Source of the DNA: Halomonas nitroreducens
Lineage (GTDB): Bacteria > Pseudomonadota > Gammaproteobacteria > Pseudomonadales > Halomonadaceae
Direction of reading: 5' to 3'
DNA: 64,000 nucleotides
Assembly (NCBI RefSeq): GCF_003966155.1
Contig: NZ_RXNS01000022.1
Coordinates: 1 to 64,000 of the forward strand
Under the pieces are notes generated by a model that worked only from the letters and a program-made list of their open reading frames with translations, had not been told where the DNA came from and did no database searches. The translations under genes were made by a program, and so were the position numbers. Positions 35,529-46,511 of this stretch are shown here, in pieces; within the stretch, counting starts at the first letter, position 1, and every line of letters begins with the position of its first letter.

Positions 35529-35944
35529 CAGACACCTCCCCACGCCAGATAGCGGCGCATCACGTGATCGAAGAGAGTATTGAACACCAGCGCATAGGCC
35601 AGGAAGAACAGCATGAAGCCGAGGTCGAGCCAGAAGGCCTCGACCAGGCCGATGGACAGCCACCAGGCCACCACCGGCAACGTCGTCACCAGCAGTCCCA
35701 GCTCGAAGCCCAGGGCCTGGCCGAGGCGCTGGACCAGGCTGCGCCGCCGGGTCGGCACCCAGGCATCGAAGAGTCGGTTCCAGACCAGGTTCCACAGCAT
35801 GGCGATGGTCGCGAGCCCCAGGGCCAGCACGCCGACCTCGCCGAACCCGTGTCCACTGACCCAGCTGGCCAGGGGCGTGACCATGATCAGGCCGCCGGTC
35901 TCGAAGAGCAGGGTATGGCTCAGCCGTTCCTTCCAGGAGCGCAT
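35528..35944 (-). CDS. PACE-family (AceI-like) efflux protein
   Basis: A 138-residue, four-helix protein of the proteobacterial antimicrobial compound efflux family. It is made of two tandem bacterial transmembrane pair units. Glu15, which matches the essential proton-coupling glutamate of AceI, lies in SHTLLFETGGLI, and the paired motifs NLVWNRLFD and ALVFNTLFDH end each half. Family members export chlorhexidine and other biocides or short-chain diamines. It is translationally coupled to the SMR gene and diverges from a LysR regulator. A physiological polyamine substrate would fit the agmatine/putrescine locus elsewhere, but this is inference. Confidence 0.88.
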   Translation of the reverse strand: MRSWKERLSHTLLFETGGLIMVTPLASWVSGHGFGEVGVLALGLATIAMLWNLVWNRLFDAWVPTRRRSLVQRLGQALGFELGLLVTTLPVVAWWLSIGLVEAFWLDLGFMLFFLAYALVFNTLFDHVMRRYLAWGGV

Positions 35945-36064
35945 GTCGATCTCCCCTCCGGTCGCTCGCCGGGACCGGGATGGCCTCGACGTCGCCTCCT
36001 ATTCTCGACATGATAGCGATGGATACGAGTTGGATCCCATCAGCAAATCAGATAGGTCAAGACC

Positions 36065-36958
36065 ATGCGCTGGAGCCTCGACCAGCTGGAAGTGCTTATC
36101 GCCTGTGCCGAGCGCGGCTCCTTCTCCTCGGCGGCCCGTCACCTCGGCCGGGCGCAGTCGGCCGTCAGCACCGCCATCGCCCACCTGGAGGCCGACCTCG
36201 GCTGCCTGCTGTTCGACCGCACCGGCCGGCTGCCCCGGCTGACCGAGGAGGGCAAGGCCCTGCTCCACGAGGCCCGTGCGGTGATCCGCCAGTGCCAACG
36301 GCTGGAGTCCCGCGCCCGGGCCATCGCCCTGGGCGAAGAGGCCCAGCTGGTGCTGGCCATCGACGAGGCCCTGGTGGAGATGCCGCCGGTGGACGAGACC
36401 CTGGAGGCTCTGGCCCGGCACTACCCGGCCCTGCAACTCACCCTGCTCTATGGCGCCCAGGGGGACATCGCCGGCTGGGTGGAGGACCGCACCGCCGACC
36501 TGGGCATCCTGCTGCGCCAGCAGGGCCAGGGCCCGGTGCTCGAAGGCATCCGCATCGCCCACCTGCAACAGGTGCTGGTGGTGGGGCGCGACCACCCCCT
36601 GGCCGGGCACCCCGCCCCCACCGCCGGCGACCTGGCCGACCACCGCCAGCTGCTGATCGCCTCGCGCACCGAGGTCGACGCCGGGGCGACGCTCAGCGCC
36701 CAGTTCTGGTGCCTCAACAGCTTCTACTCGATGGGCGAGCTGGCCACCCGCGGACTCGGCTGGGCCCTGGTGCCCCAGCACATCGCCCAGTATCCGCCCT
36801 TCCGGGAGGACCTCGTCGAGCTGGCCGGCGAGGCCCTGGGCCGTCCGCCGGTCATCGAGGTGGAGACGGTCTCGCGGCGCGACGCCGCCCAGGGCCCGAT
36901 CGCCCGCTGGCTGCGCCAGACCCTGGGGGAGCGCTTTCGCGACCGCCGCCAACGCTAG
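36065..36958 (+). CDS. LysR-family regulator, divergent from PACE/SMR
   Basis: A 297-residue LysR-type transcriptional regulator. The N-terminal winged helix reads LDQLEVLIACAERGSFSSAA and RAQSAVSTAIAHLEADLG, followed by a type II periplasmic-binding-like effector domain (about 90-290). It lies 120 bp from the PACE gene in divergent orientation, the usual layout for LysR control of the neighbour, as AceR controls aceI. The ligand is unknown. The C-terminal tail is arginine-rich. Confidence 0.9.
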   Translation: MRWSLDQLEVLIACAERGSFSSAARHLGRAQSAVSTAIAHLEADLGCLLFDRTGRLPRLTEEGKALLHEARAVIRQCQRLESRARAIALGEEAQLVLAIDEALVEMPPVDETLEALARHYPALQLTLLYGAQGDIAGWVEDRTADLGILLRQQGQGPVLEGIRIAHLQQVLVVGRDHPLAGHPAPTAGDLADHRQLLIASRTEVDAGATLSAQFWCLNSFYSMGELATRGLGWALVPQHIAQYPPFREDLVELAGEALGRPPVIEVETVSRRDAAQGPIARWLRQTLGERFRDRRQR

Positions 36959-36991
36959 GCAAACACTGCGTGATCTGAAACCGGCAAGCCT

Positions 36992-37681
36992 TCAGGCATC
37001 GGGCACCAGATCGGGACGATGCGGCAGCTCGACCCCCAGCCGCCACAGCAGCTGGCCGCTGTGGTGGTACTTGCGCTCGAAGGGCGTGAGGAAATCGCCG
37101 CCGGGCTCGAAGCCCGTCACCGGCGCCCGGTCCCCGGTCACCTGCTCGACCGCCAGGGCGAACTCCTCGACGTAGAGGCGCCAGTTGGAACGCAGCTCCA
37201 GGCGTCCGCCGAGCGCCAGGATGACCGGAAACACCGGGTGGCCCTGCCAGCGCATCTTGAGATGCGCCGACTTGGGGTAGGGGTTGGGATAGAGCAGGTA
37301 GTGGCGCACGGGACGCCAGCCCCCGGCCAGCGCCAGCCGCCAGAAGTCCACCAGGTCGGCACGCACCAGCCGAGCATTGTCGGGCAACGGGCCGTGATCC
37401 CGCGACAGCCGGTCCGCACTGCGGTCGATGCCCAGCACCGTGCTCTCGGGATGCCGCTCGGCCAGCTGCCGCGTCGACAGGCCCACGCCACAGCCGGCAT
37501 CCAGGATCAGCGGCCGATCACCGCGCTCGACCCGCCAGGCGTCAGCCGCGGCAAAGGTCTCGCGGGTGTGCTCGGCCAGCGGCTTGCGCAGTGGATGGGT
37601 CAGGGCCCGGGCGACGCGGCGCGACAGGTCCTGATGGGGACCGGGCTGGTTGGAGGTGACGTTGCGCGAGCGCTCTGGCAT
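36992..37681 (-). CDS. TrmB-like SAM-dependent methyltransferase
   Basis: A 229-residue class I methyltransferase of the TrmB (tRNA m7G46) family. The SAM loop is ILDAGCGVGLSTRQLA and a second acidic site is VRADLVDFW. The family hallmark normally reading PDPWPK is here PNPYPKSAHLKMRW, with the Asp and Trp replaced. This divergence suggests a paralogue with altered specificity rather than the main TrmB, though the fold and active-site layout are kept. It diverges from fabY. A search for a canonical trmB elsewhere in the genome would settle this. Confidence 0.78.
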   Translation of the reverse strand: MPERSRNVTSNQPGPHQDLSRRVARALTHPLRKPLAEHTRETFAAADAWRVERGDRPLILDAGCGVGLSTRQLAERHPESTVLGIDRSADRLSRDHGPLPDNARLVRADLVDFWRLALAGGWRPVRHYLLYPNPYPKSAHLKMRWQGHPVFPVILALGGRLELRSNWRLYVEEFALAVEQVTGDRAPVTGFEPGGDFLTPFERKYHHSGQLLWRLGVELPHRPDLVPDA

Positions 37682-37751
37682 GACGGGAACCGCTGGAGGA
37701 CGACGGGGGCCGACATTCTAGCAGCTGGCGGCCAGCCCGCGCAGGCCGAGA

Positions 37752-37775
37752 GCCGTCATGCCCCGGCATGACGGC
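37752..37775. promoter_or_regulatory. 24-bp perfect palindrome at the fabY promoter
   Basis: GCCGTCATGCC-CC-GGCATGACGGC is a perfect 11-bp inverted repeat. Its right end overlaps the candidate -35 of fabY, which makes an operator more likely than a terminator. Confidence 0.5.
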
Positions 37776-37797
37776 GTGGCGGGCCGGGTGCTATGAT
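37769..37797 (+). promoter_or_regulatory. Candidate fabY promoter
   Basis: TGACGG and TATGAT are spaced by 17 bp. The -10 box lies about 60 bp before the TTG start of fabY and overlaps the ATG at 37793, which argues against that ATG as start codon. Confidence 0.5.
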
Positions 37798-37855
37798 CCT
37801 TGCCCAAACAGCGGCAATGAAGCCCAGACATCAACCGCACAACGAGGAACCCGGC

Positions 37856-40589
<2,734 letters not shown>

Positions 40590-40606
40590 ACTGCCAACCG
40601 CGATGC

Positions 40607-40649
40607 CCAACGCCAGCGCCCCGCTCGATGAGCGGGGCGCTGGCGTTGG
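40607..40649. terminator. Strong bidirectional stem-loop between convergent genes
   Basis: A perfect 20-bp stem with a 3-nt loop (GAT) covers nearly all the space between the ferredoxin stop and the convergent exported-protein stop. There is no clear U-run. Confidence 0.8.
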
Positions 40650-40667
40650 TGAGGCCGAAAGACGCGC

Positions 40668-40994
40668 CTACATCTCGTCGGCGCGACGGCTGACTTCACA
40701 GCCCAGGCAGCGCCGGAAGGTCGCCTCGGCGGGGGCCTTGATCAGGGTCTCGGCGGCGGCGTCCACGTTGCCCCCCAGGGCACTGAACGGTAGCGAGACC
40801 AGGAAGACCGCTGTGCCACCGACCGTGGCCGCGGCCAGCAACGGCCGGGCCAGCAGTGCGTCTGCCACCATCGCCCCGCCACTCGGCCGGGCGGCGTCAT
40901 GCTCGTAGTCGTCCTGGGCCATGGCCGGCAGACTGCCCACCGTCATCGCCATCACCAAGGCGGCACCTGCCCAGCCTCCACCGATACGTCTCAT
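40668..40994 (-). CDS. Exported hypothetical protein with GGNVDAAAETL motif
   Basis: A 108-residue protein with a signal peptide (MRRIGGGWAGAALVMAMTVG, cleavage near AMAQD). A hydrophobic segment (VGGTAVFLVSLPFSALG) and the stretch GGNVDAAAETLIKAPAEATF follow, ending in RRCLGC. The SLPFSALGGNV block recurs in small gammaproteobacterial proteins of unknown function. The start at 40994 suits the signal peptide. It may be an inner-membrane or periplasmic protein; no function can be given. Confidence 0.65.
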   Translation of the reverse strand: MRRIGGGWAGAALVMAMTVGSLPAMAQDDYEHDAARPSGGAMVADALLARPLLAAATVGGTAVFLVSLPFSALGGNVDAAAETLIKAPAEATFRRCLGCEVSRRADEM

Positions 40995-41146
40995 ATCGCG
41001 CTCTCCTCGCACCCCAGTTGCATTCATGGCCCAACCCCAGGCAGGCTCTCCCTTCTTCCAAGCGTAGACGGCTTTTGGTCCCGGATGCTTGCAGGGCCTC
41101 TCGGCAACGGCCATGCTGCCGGGCTCGTCCGCCGACCGGAGCCACC

Positions 41147-42487
41147 GTGACCTCGTCCGCGACCGCCGCCACCGCCCAGCCCCCCCAGCGCATCTGGGCC
41201 CTGGCCTGGCCGATCATCCTCTCGAACATCACCGTGCCGTTGCTGGGCCTGGTCGATACCGCCGTGGTCGGCCACCTGCCGGATTCCCGCTACCTGGCCG
41301 CCGTGACCCTGGGCGCCACGTTGTTCGGCTTCCTCTACTGGGGATTCGGCTTCCTGCGCATGGGCACCACCGGCCTGACGTCCCAGGCGGTCGGCCGCGA
41401 GGACGATGAGGCGGTCAAAAACCTGCTGGGGCAGTCGCTGCTGCTGGCCGGCGGCATCGGCGGCCTGCTGGTGCTGGCCGGCGGCCCGCTGGTGGATTTC
41501 GGGCTGTGGCTGCTGGACGGCAGTGACCAGGCCACCGCGCTGGCCGCAGACTATGCGCGGATCCGCCTGCTCTCGGCCCCGGCGGTGCTGGCCAACTACG
41601 CCATCCTCGGCTGGTTCCTGGGTCAGCAGAACGCCCGGGTCACGCTGTGGCTGCTGGTGCTGACCAATGGCGTCAACATCGTTCTCGACCTGGTGTTCGT
41701 GGTCGGCCTCGGCATGACCAGCGATGGCGTGGCCTGGGCCACGGTGATTGCCGACTACAGCGCCCTGGCCTTCGGCCTGTGGCTGGTGTCGCGCCAGCTC
41801 AGGGGCCTGGCGGGCCGGTTTCGCCGCAGTCGACTGTACCGGTTGGCCGCCTATCGGGAGCTCTTCCAGGTCAACGCCAACCTCTTCGTGCGCACGCTGG
41901 GCCTGCTGTTCGCCATGGCCTTCTTCACCTCCCGGGGCGCCGCCCAGGGCGACACCGTGCTGGCCGCCAACGCCGTGCTGCTGCAGTTCATCATGCTGAC
42001 ATCCTATGGCCTCGACGGCTTCGCCCACGCGGCCGAGGCCCTGACCGGCCGCTCGGTGGGACGCCGGCGCTGGGACGAGTTCGCCGCCGCGGTACGCGCG
42101 GCCGCCCGCTTCTCGCTGGCCACTGCCGGGGGGGCCGCCCTGGCCTTCGCCCTGGGCGGCGAGTGGTTGATCACCCTGCTCACCGGCCTGCCGGACGTGC
42201 GCGACACCGCCGGCCGGTACCTGCCCTGGATGGTCGTCATGCCGCTGATCGCGGTGTGGAGCTACCTGCTGGACGGCGTCTTCATCGGCGCCACGGCGAT
42301 CCGCGAGATGCGCAACAGCATCTTTGCCGGCCTGGCGGTCTACCTGCCGGTCTGGTGGCTCACCCAGGGACTGGGCAATCACGGCCTGTGGCTGGCCTTT
42401 CTCGTCTTCACCGCCGTGCGTTCGACGGTGCTGGTCGCCTACTACCGTCACTACCGACGAACACGCTGGACGAACGCCCAAACCTAG
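41147..42487 (+). CDS. MATE-family efflux transporter (DinF-like)
   Basis: A 446-residue MATE transporter with 12 predicted helices in two halves. The opening is RIWALAWPIILSNITVPLLGLVDTAV, split as WPIILSN and GLVDTAVVGHL, as in the DinF subgroup. The GTG at 41147 is chosen as start, with GGAG 6 bp upstream; no ATG fits. It exports cationic or oxidative-stress-related compounds using a sodium or proton gradient. It diverges from the small exported protein gene. Confidence 0.88.
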   Translation: MTSSATAATAQPPQRIWALAWPIILSNITVPLLGLVDTAVVGHLPDSRYLAAVTLGATLFGFLYWGFGFLRMGTTGLTSQAVGREDDEAVKNLLGQSLLLAGGIGGLLVLAGGPLVDFGLWLLDGSDQATALAADYARIRLLSAPAVLANYAILGWFLGQQNARVTLWLLVLTNGVNIVLDLVFVVGLGMTSDGVAWATVIADYSALAFGLWLVSRQLRGLAGRFRRSRLYRLAAYRELFQVNANLFVRTLGLLFAMAFFTSRGAAQGDTVLAANAVLLQFIMLTSYGLDGFAHAAEALTGRSVGRRRWDEFAAAVRAAARFSLATAGGAALAFALGGEWLITLLTGLPDVRDTAGRYLPWMVVMPLIAVWSYLLDGVFIGATAIREMRNSIFAGLAVYLPVWWLTQGLGNHGLWLAFLVFTAVRSTVLVAYYRHYRRTRWTNAQT

Positions 42488-42600
42488 ACATTCGTCGCCT
42501 TTGACAACATTTTGCCCCCGCGGCAACGTGACTGCCCAGCCTGCTGGCCGAGAACCGGCCGTGGATCCACAGGCGCCCTCAACGGAAAAGGGACATCTCC

Positions 42601-43911
42601 ATGCTGAAGCTGCTGTCACGACCGGCCGTCAAGATGGTCGAGCGCTACCTTCCCGACCCCTATATCTTCGTGCTGCTGCTGACGGTGATCGCCGCGGCCG
42701 CGGCGATCGCCGTGGAGCGCCAGACGCCGCTGGCAGTGTTGCGCTTCTGGGGCGACGGGTTCTGGAACCTGCTGTCGTTCTCCATGCAGATGCTGCTGGT
42801 GCTGGTCACCGGCTTCATGCTGGCCAGCTCGCCCCCCGTCAAGCGCCTGCTGCAGCGCCTGGCCGGCCTGGCCAACAATGCCGGGGCCGCCATCGTGCTG
42901 GTGACCCTGGTATCACTGGCCGCCAGCTGGATCAACTGGGGCTTCGGGCTGGTGGTAGGGGCACTGTTCGCCAAGGAGCTCGCCCGGCAGATCCGTGTGG
43001 ACTATCGCCTGCTGGTGGCCAGCGCCTACTCGGGCTTCATCGTCTGGCACGGCGGCCTGGCCGGCTCGGTACCGCTGACCATCGCCACCGAGGGCCACTT
43101 CACCGCCGAGCAGATCGGCGTGATCGGCACCGGCGAGACCATCTTCTCGCTGTTCAACCTGGTCATCGTGCTGGCGCTGTTCGTGGCGATGCCGCTGTTC
43201 AACCGCCTGATGCTGCCCGACGAGAAGGACAGCGTCTTCGTCGACCCCAGCCTGCTCGACGACGGCGAGGAACAGCGCGTGCGCATCACCCGCCCCGCCG
43301 AGCGCCTGGAGAACAGCATGACCCTGGCCTGGCTGGTGGGCATCCCGGGGCTGCTGTTTCTGCTCGACCACTTCGTGCTGCAGGGCGGCGGCCTCAACCT
43401 CAATGTGGTCAACTTCCTGTTCCTGTTCCTGGCCATCGTGCTGCACCGCACCCCCCGCAGCCTGCTCGAGAGCCTCCACGAGGCCATCAAGGGCGGCGCC
43501 GGCATCGTCATCCAGTTCCCCTTCTACGCCGGCATCATGGCGATCATGGTCCAGTCGGGCCTGGCCGAGACACTCTCGGAGGCGCTCATCTCGCTGGCCA
43601 CCGAGACCACCCTGCCGGTCTGGACCTTCCTCAGTGCCGGCATCGTCAATATCTTCGTGCCCTCCGGGGGTGGCCAGTGGGCCGTGCAGGCGCCGGTGAT
43701 GCTGCCGGCCGCCGAGGCCCTCGGCGTGGACGTCCCCAGGGTGGCCATGGCCGTGGCCTGGGGCGATGCCTGGACCAACCTGCTACAGCCGTTCTGGGCC
43801 CTGCCGGTGCTCGGCATCGCCGGGCTCAAGGCCAAGGACATCATGGGCTTCTGCCTGGTCCAGCTGCTGCTGACCGGCCTGATCATCGCCGCCGGCCTCA
43901 CCTGGCTCTAA
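42601..43911 (+). CDS. atoE: Short-chain fatty acid transporter
   Basis: A 436-residue membrane protein of the AtoE family (short-chain fatty acid/acetoacetate carrier) with about 10-12 helices. Family segments include SLAASWINWGFGLVVGALFAKE (as SWINWGFGL), IVWHGGLAGSVPLTIAT and FVPSGGGQWAVQAPVMLPAA. It would import acetoacetate, butyrate or similar. There is no atoDA or hydroxybutyrate gene beside it. A palindrome lies 55 bp after its stop, before a thioesterase gene. Confidence 0.9.
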   Translation: MLKLLSRPAVKMVERYLPDPYIFVLLLTVIAAAAAIAVERQTPLAVLRFWGDGFWNLLSFSMQMLLVLVTGFMLASSPPVKRLLQRLAGLANNAGAAIVLVTLVSLAASWINWGFGLVVGALFAKELARQIRVDYRLLVASAYSGFIVWHGGLAGSVPLTIATEGHFTAEQIGVIGTGETIFSLFNLVIVLALFVAMPLFNRLMLPDEKDSVFVDPSLLDDGEEQRVRITRPAERLENSMTLAWLVGIPGLLFLLDHFVLQGGGLNLNVVNFLFLFLAIVLHRTPRSLLESLHEAIKGGAGIVIQFPFYAGIMAIMVQSGLAETLSEALISLATETTLPVWTFLSAGIVNIFVPSGGGQWAVQAPVMLPAAEALGVDVPRVAMAVAWGDAWTNLLQPFWALPVLGIAGLKAKDIMGFCLVQLLLTGLIIAAGLTWL

Positions 43912-43965
43912 ACACACGGATTGACTGCTGCGCTCGACGCCCCACAGGGAAGTGGGAAGTGCGTG

Positions 43966-43984
43966 GGTTCGTCGGCAACGAACC
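43966..43984. other. 19-bp perfect palindrome between atoE and the thioesterase gene
   Basis: GGTTCGT-CGGCA-ACGAACC is a perfect 7+5+7 inverted repeat. It could be a hairpin ending atoE (no U-run) or an operator for the downstream gene, whose start is 139 bp away. Nothing else is evident in this 211-bp gap. Confidence 0.4.
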
Positions 43985-44122
43985 TCGCCATCCTGCCCGC
44001 CAGCGGTGCTCGCGACATGAATCAGCGCTTTTCAATCGATTGTACGTCTGACAACGCCTTGTGCCCTCGGCGGGGTCGAGGCGTTATGCTGAGGGGACCA
44101 TAGACCCAAGGATCTCCCCTCG

Positions 44123-44626
44123 ATGGACGAACAAGCCCTTCCCGGCCAGCACGAGCTCACCATGACCGTGCTGATGACCCCCGACATGGCCAACTTCAGC
44201 GGCAAGGTGCACGGCGGCGCCATCCTCAAGAAGCTCGACGAGGTGGCCTACGCCTGCGCCAGCCGCTATGCCGGCCACTATGTGGTGACCCTCTCGGTGG
44301 ACCAGGTGCTGTTCAAGCAGCCCATCCACGTCGGCGAGCTGGTCACCTTCCTGGCCAGCGTGAACCACGTGGGCCGCTCCTCCATGGAGATCGGCATCAA
44401 GGTGGTGGCCGAGGACATCCAGAACAAGCTGATCCGCCACACCAACAGCTGTTACCTGACCATGGTCGCCGTCGACGGTGACGGCCAGCCGGCCCGGGTC
44501 CCCGCGCTCAAGCTGGAGACTCGCCTCCAGAAGCTGCGCTTCGAGAAGGCGGCCCTGCGCAAGAAGCTACGCAAGCAGGCCGAAGAGGAAGAGCGCCGCA
44601 CCCAGTTCGAGCACGGCACCCCTTAG
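44123..44626 (+). CDS. Hotdog-fold acyl-CoA thioesterase (YciA/BFIT-like)
   Basis: A 167-residue hotdog thioesterase. The catalytic region is NFSGKVHGGAILKKLDEVAY with the conserved Asn and Asp, and VNHVGRSSMEIGIKV follows. The last 35 residues form a charged helix (RLQKLRFEKAALRKKLRK). It hydrolyses acyl-CoA to free acid and CoA in the cytoplasm; chain-length preference is unknown. Confidence 0.88.
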   Translation: MDEQALPGQHELTMTVLMTPDMANFSGKVHGGAILKKLDEVAYACASRYAGHYVVTLSVDQVLFKQPIHVGELVTFLASVNHVGRSSMEIGIKVVAEDIQNKLIRHTNSCYLTMVAVDGDGQPARVPALKLETRLQKLRFEKAALRKKLRKQAEEEERRTQFEHGTP

Positions 44627-44630
44627 GACC

Positions 44631-44762
44631 TCAGGTTGACTCCTCCTGGATGGCCTCGCCGCCTTCCTCGATGTCCTGCCCCATGCCGCGCATGGTGTTG
44701 CAGCCGGCGAGCAGCGACAGGGTGAACAGGGCGACCAGTCCCAGTAACAGCGTGCGTTTCAT
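44631..44762 (-). CDS. Entericidin-like small lipoprotein
   Basis: A 43-residue lipoprotein beginning MKRTLLLGLVALFTLSLLAGC; the signal and lipobox LAGC cover about half of it. The mature part reads NTMRGMGQDIEEGGEAIQ, which is the entericidin A/B pattern (amphipathic helix after the lipid anchor). An excellent AGGAGGT box lies upstream. Entericidins form an antidote/toxin pair in E. coli; here only one is seen. It converges on the thioesterase gene. Confidence 0.85.
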   Translation of the reverse strand: MKRTLLLGLVALFTLSLLAGCNTMRGMGQDIEEGGEAIQEEST

Positions 44763-44847
44763 GGCGACCTCCTGGTGTCGGTGAACAAGCAACCAGCGAT
44801 AGCTTATTCAATCTAGCAGGCATCCCCCGCTACCGGCGAGGACCGCC

Positions 44848-45594
44848 TCAGGCGAGCAGCAGCCGCAGGATGATGGCGACGATCACGGCGATGGTCAGCC
44901 ATTTCACCCACAGCGCGCCGCGCGGGCTCATGTTGACCTGGACCGCCAGCCAGGCCCCGGACATGCTGCCGGCGGCCAGGACCAGTCCGTAGCCCCAGCG
45001 GACCTGCCCCTGGAACAGGAACATGCCCAGGGCCGGCAGGGTATAGACGAGCACGATCAGCACCTTGAAGACGTTCACCTGGGCCAGATCGATGCGCAGC
45101 AGGCGGTAGAGCACCACGATAAACAGGATCCCCACCCCGACCTGGATGAAGCCGCCGTAGAGACCGATGATGAACATCGCCAGGTAGACCGCCGGCGTCA
45201 GACGCTCGGGGGTCAGCGGGCGGGTCTCCAGGCGCGGCTGGGGGAGCAGCATCAGCACTGCAGCCACGGCCATCACGACGATCAGGATCGCCTCGAACAG
45301 CGCATCGCTCACCCGCAGGGCCAGCCAGGCGCCGAGCAGGGAGCCGAGCACCGCCGGCACCGCGAGGCGCAGGCTCAGACCGATGTGACGGGCGCCGGCA
45401 CGCAGGAAGCTGACCACCGCCGAGACGCTCTGCAAGGCGATGGAGACCCGGTTGGTGCCGTTGGCGGCCTGGGGTGGCAGCCCCAGGAACATCAGCATCG
45501 GCAGGGTAAGCATCGAGCCACCCGCCGAGAGGACATTGATGAACCCGGCCAGGGTGCCGATACCGAGCAGGGCCAGAGCCTCGAGAAGGGGCAT
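44848..45594 (-). CDS. TauE/SafE-family membrane protein
   Basis: A 248-residue, about 8-helix member of the TauE/SafE family: GFINVLSAGGSMLTLPMLMF and ANGTNRVSIALQ in the first half, LYGGFIQVGVGILFI in the second. It is unrelated in detail to the family member at 19285-20022. It probably exports a sulfur-containing or other organic anion. It lies alone, upstream of the entericidin-like gene on the same strand. Confidence 0.85.
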   Translation of the reverse strand: MPLLEALALLGIGTLAGFINVLSAGGSMLTLPMLMFLGLPPQAANGTNRVSIALQSVSAVVSFLRAGARHIGLSLRLAVPAVLGSLLGAWLALRVSDALFEAILIVVMAVAAVLMLLPQPRLETRPLTPERLTPAVYLAMFIIGLYGGFIQVGVGILFIVVLYRLLRIDLAQVNVFKVLIVLVYTLPALGMFLFQGQVRWGYGLVLAAGSMSGAWLAVQVNMSPRGALWVKWLTIAVIVAIILRLLLA

Positions 45595-45713
45595 GGCGGA
45601 ATCCTTTGCTGCCTGACACGCAATGGCCGTTCAGCATAGCGATTCGCTCCCGGGACGTCGCCCGCTGTGCCATGATAGCGGCAGGATCAGCCTGCGAAAC
45701 GAAGGAGAGCCCC

Positions 45714-46145
45714 ATGTCGGATTTCGAGCCGGATGCCCGTCTGGTGGAGGACAGCTATCCCGTCACCGAGCTGCCGTTCTGCCAGTTGCGGCTGATGAAT
45801 GATGCCCGCTTTCCCTGGCTGCTGCTGATACCGCGTCGCACCGGCGTCAGTGAGGTCTTCGAGCTGGGCGAGGCCGAGCAGCGCCAGCTGTGGCGCGAGG
45901 CCACCCTGATCGGGCGGGCCCTCAAGGAAGGGTTCGGCGGCGACAAGCTCAATATCGCCACCCTGGGCAACATGGTGCCCCAGTTGCACCTGCACGTGAT
46001 CCTGCGACGTCAGAATGATGCCGCCTGGCCGGGGCCGGTCTGGGGACATGGCCAGGCCGAGGCCTACGACCTGGACGCCCTGGCCGACATGCGCGACCGG
46101 CTGCTCGCCCAGGTCGAGGGGATCGACTGGTCCCGGGAGGCCTGA
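45714..46145 (+). CDS. HIT-domain protein
   Basis: A 143-residue histidine-triad protein with the motif MVPQLHLHVILRR, in which the triad appears as Q-x-H-x-H as in a common bacterial subgroup. It probably hydrolyses nucleotide phosphoramidates or dinucleoside polyphosphates. AAGGAGAG precedes the ATG. No partner is evident; it is followed by convergent lipoprotein genes. Confidence 0.87.
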   Translation: MSDFEPDARLVEDSYPVTELPFCQLRLMNDARFPWLLLIPRRTGVSEVFELGEAEQRQLWREATLIGRALKEGFGGDKLNIATLGNMVPQLHLHVILRRQNDAAWPGPVWGHGQAEAYDLDALADMRDRLLAQVEGIDWSREA

Positions 46146-46151
46146 GGGCGC

Positions 46152-46511
46152 TCAGCGGGCCATCTCGAGGCGGGAGTTCAGCTCGGTGAGCAGCGGCTCG
46201 ACCAGCGACGGCGGCAGGGGGCGGTTGCCCCGATAAGCCGTCATGGCGATGCGGGTCGCCGTGCCGCTGTCCGCCACCTCCAGCTTCACCCGGTAGCCCG
46301 GCCAGCGGGCGATCACCGCCTCCAGTCGCCCCAGCGCCGCATCGGCGTGGCGGATCACGTAGCCCCGCGCCATCAGCAGATCGAGGCTCTCCACCAGCAC
46401 CGTCCTGGGCGGTACCGACAGCTCCCGCACCGCCGGCGTGGCCGGCGGCGGGGGGGTCGCACAGCCCGCCAGCCAGACCACCAGGCCCAGCGCCATCACC
46501 CCGGCCCTCAT
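46152..46511 (-). CDS. Hypothetical lipoprotein
   Basis: A 119-residue lipoprotein (signal ending VWLAGC) with a proline-rich linker, then an alpha/beta-looking domain (VLVESLDLLMARGYVIRHADAAL). Its start overlaps the upstream lipoprotein stop (ATGA). No family was recognised. The mature domain may be a small TBP-like or BamC-like fold, but this is a guess. Confidence 0.65.
   Translation of the reverse strand: MRAGVMALGLVVWLAGCATPPPPATPAVRELSVPPRTVLVESLDLLMARGYVIRHADAALGRLEAVIARWPGYRVKLEVADSGTATRIAMTAYRGNRPLPPSLVEPLLTELNSRLEMAR

Noticed and set aside
35101..35535. Upstream extension of dacB
   Set aside because: The signal peptide begins at the ATG at 35100; the extension overlaps the SMR gene.
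37793..37855. ATG starts at 37793 and 37817 for fabY
   Set aside because: The first ATG lies in the -10 box and the TTG at 37856 has a better ribosome-binding site and matches FabY N-termini.
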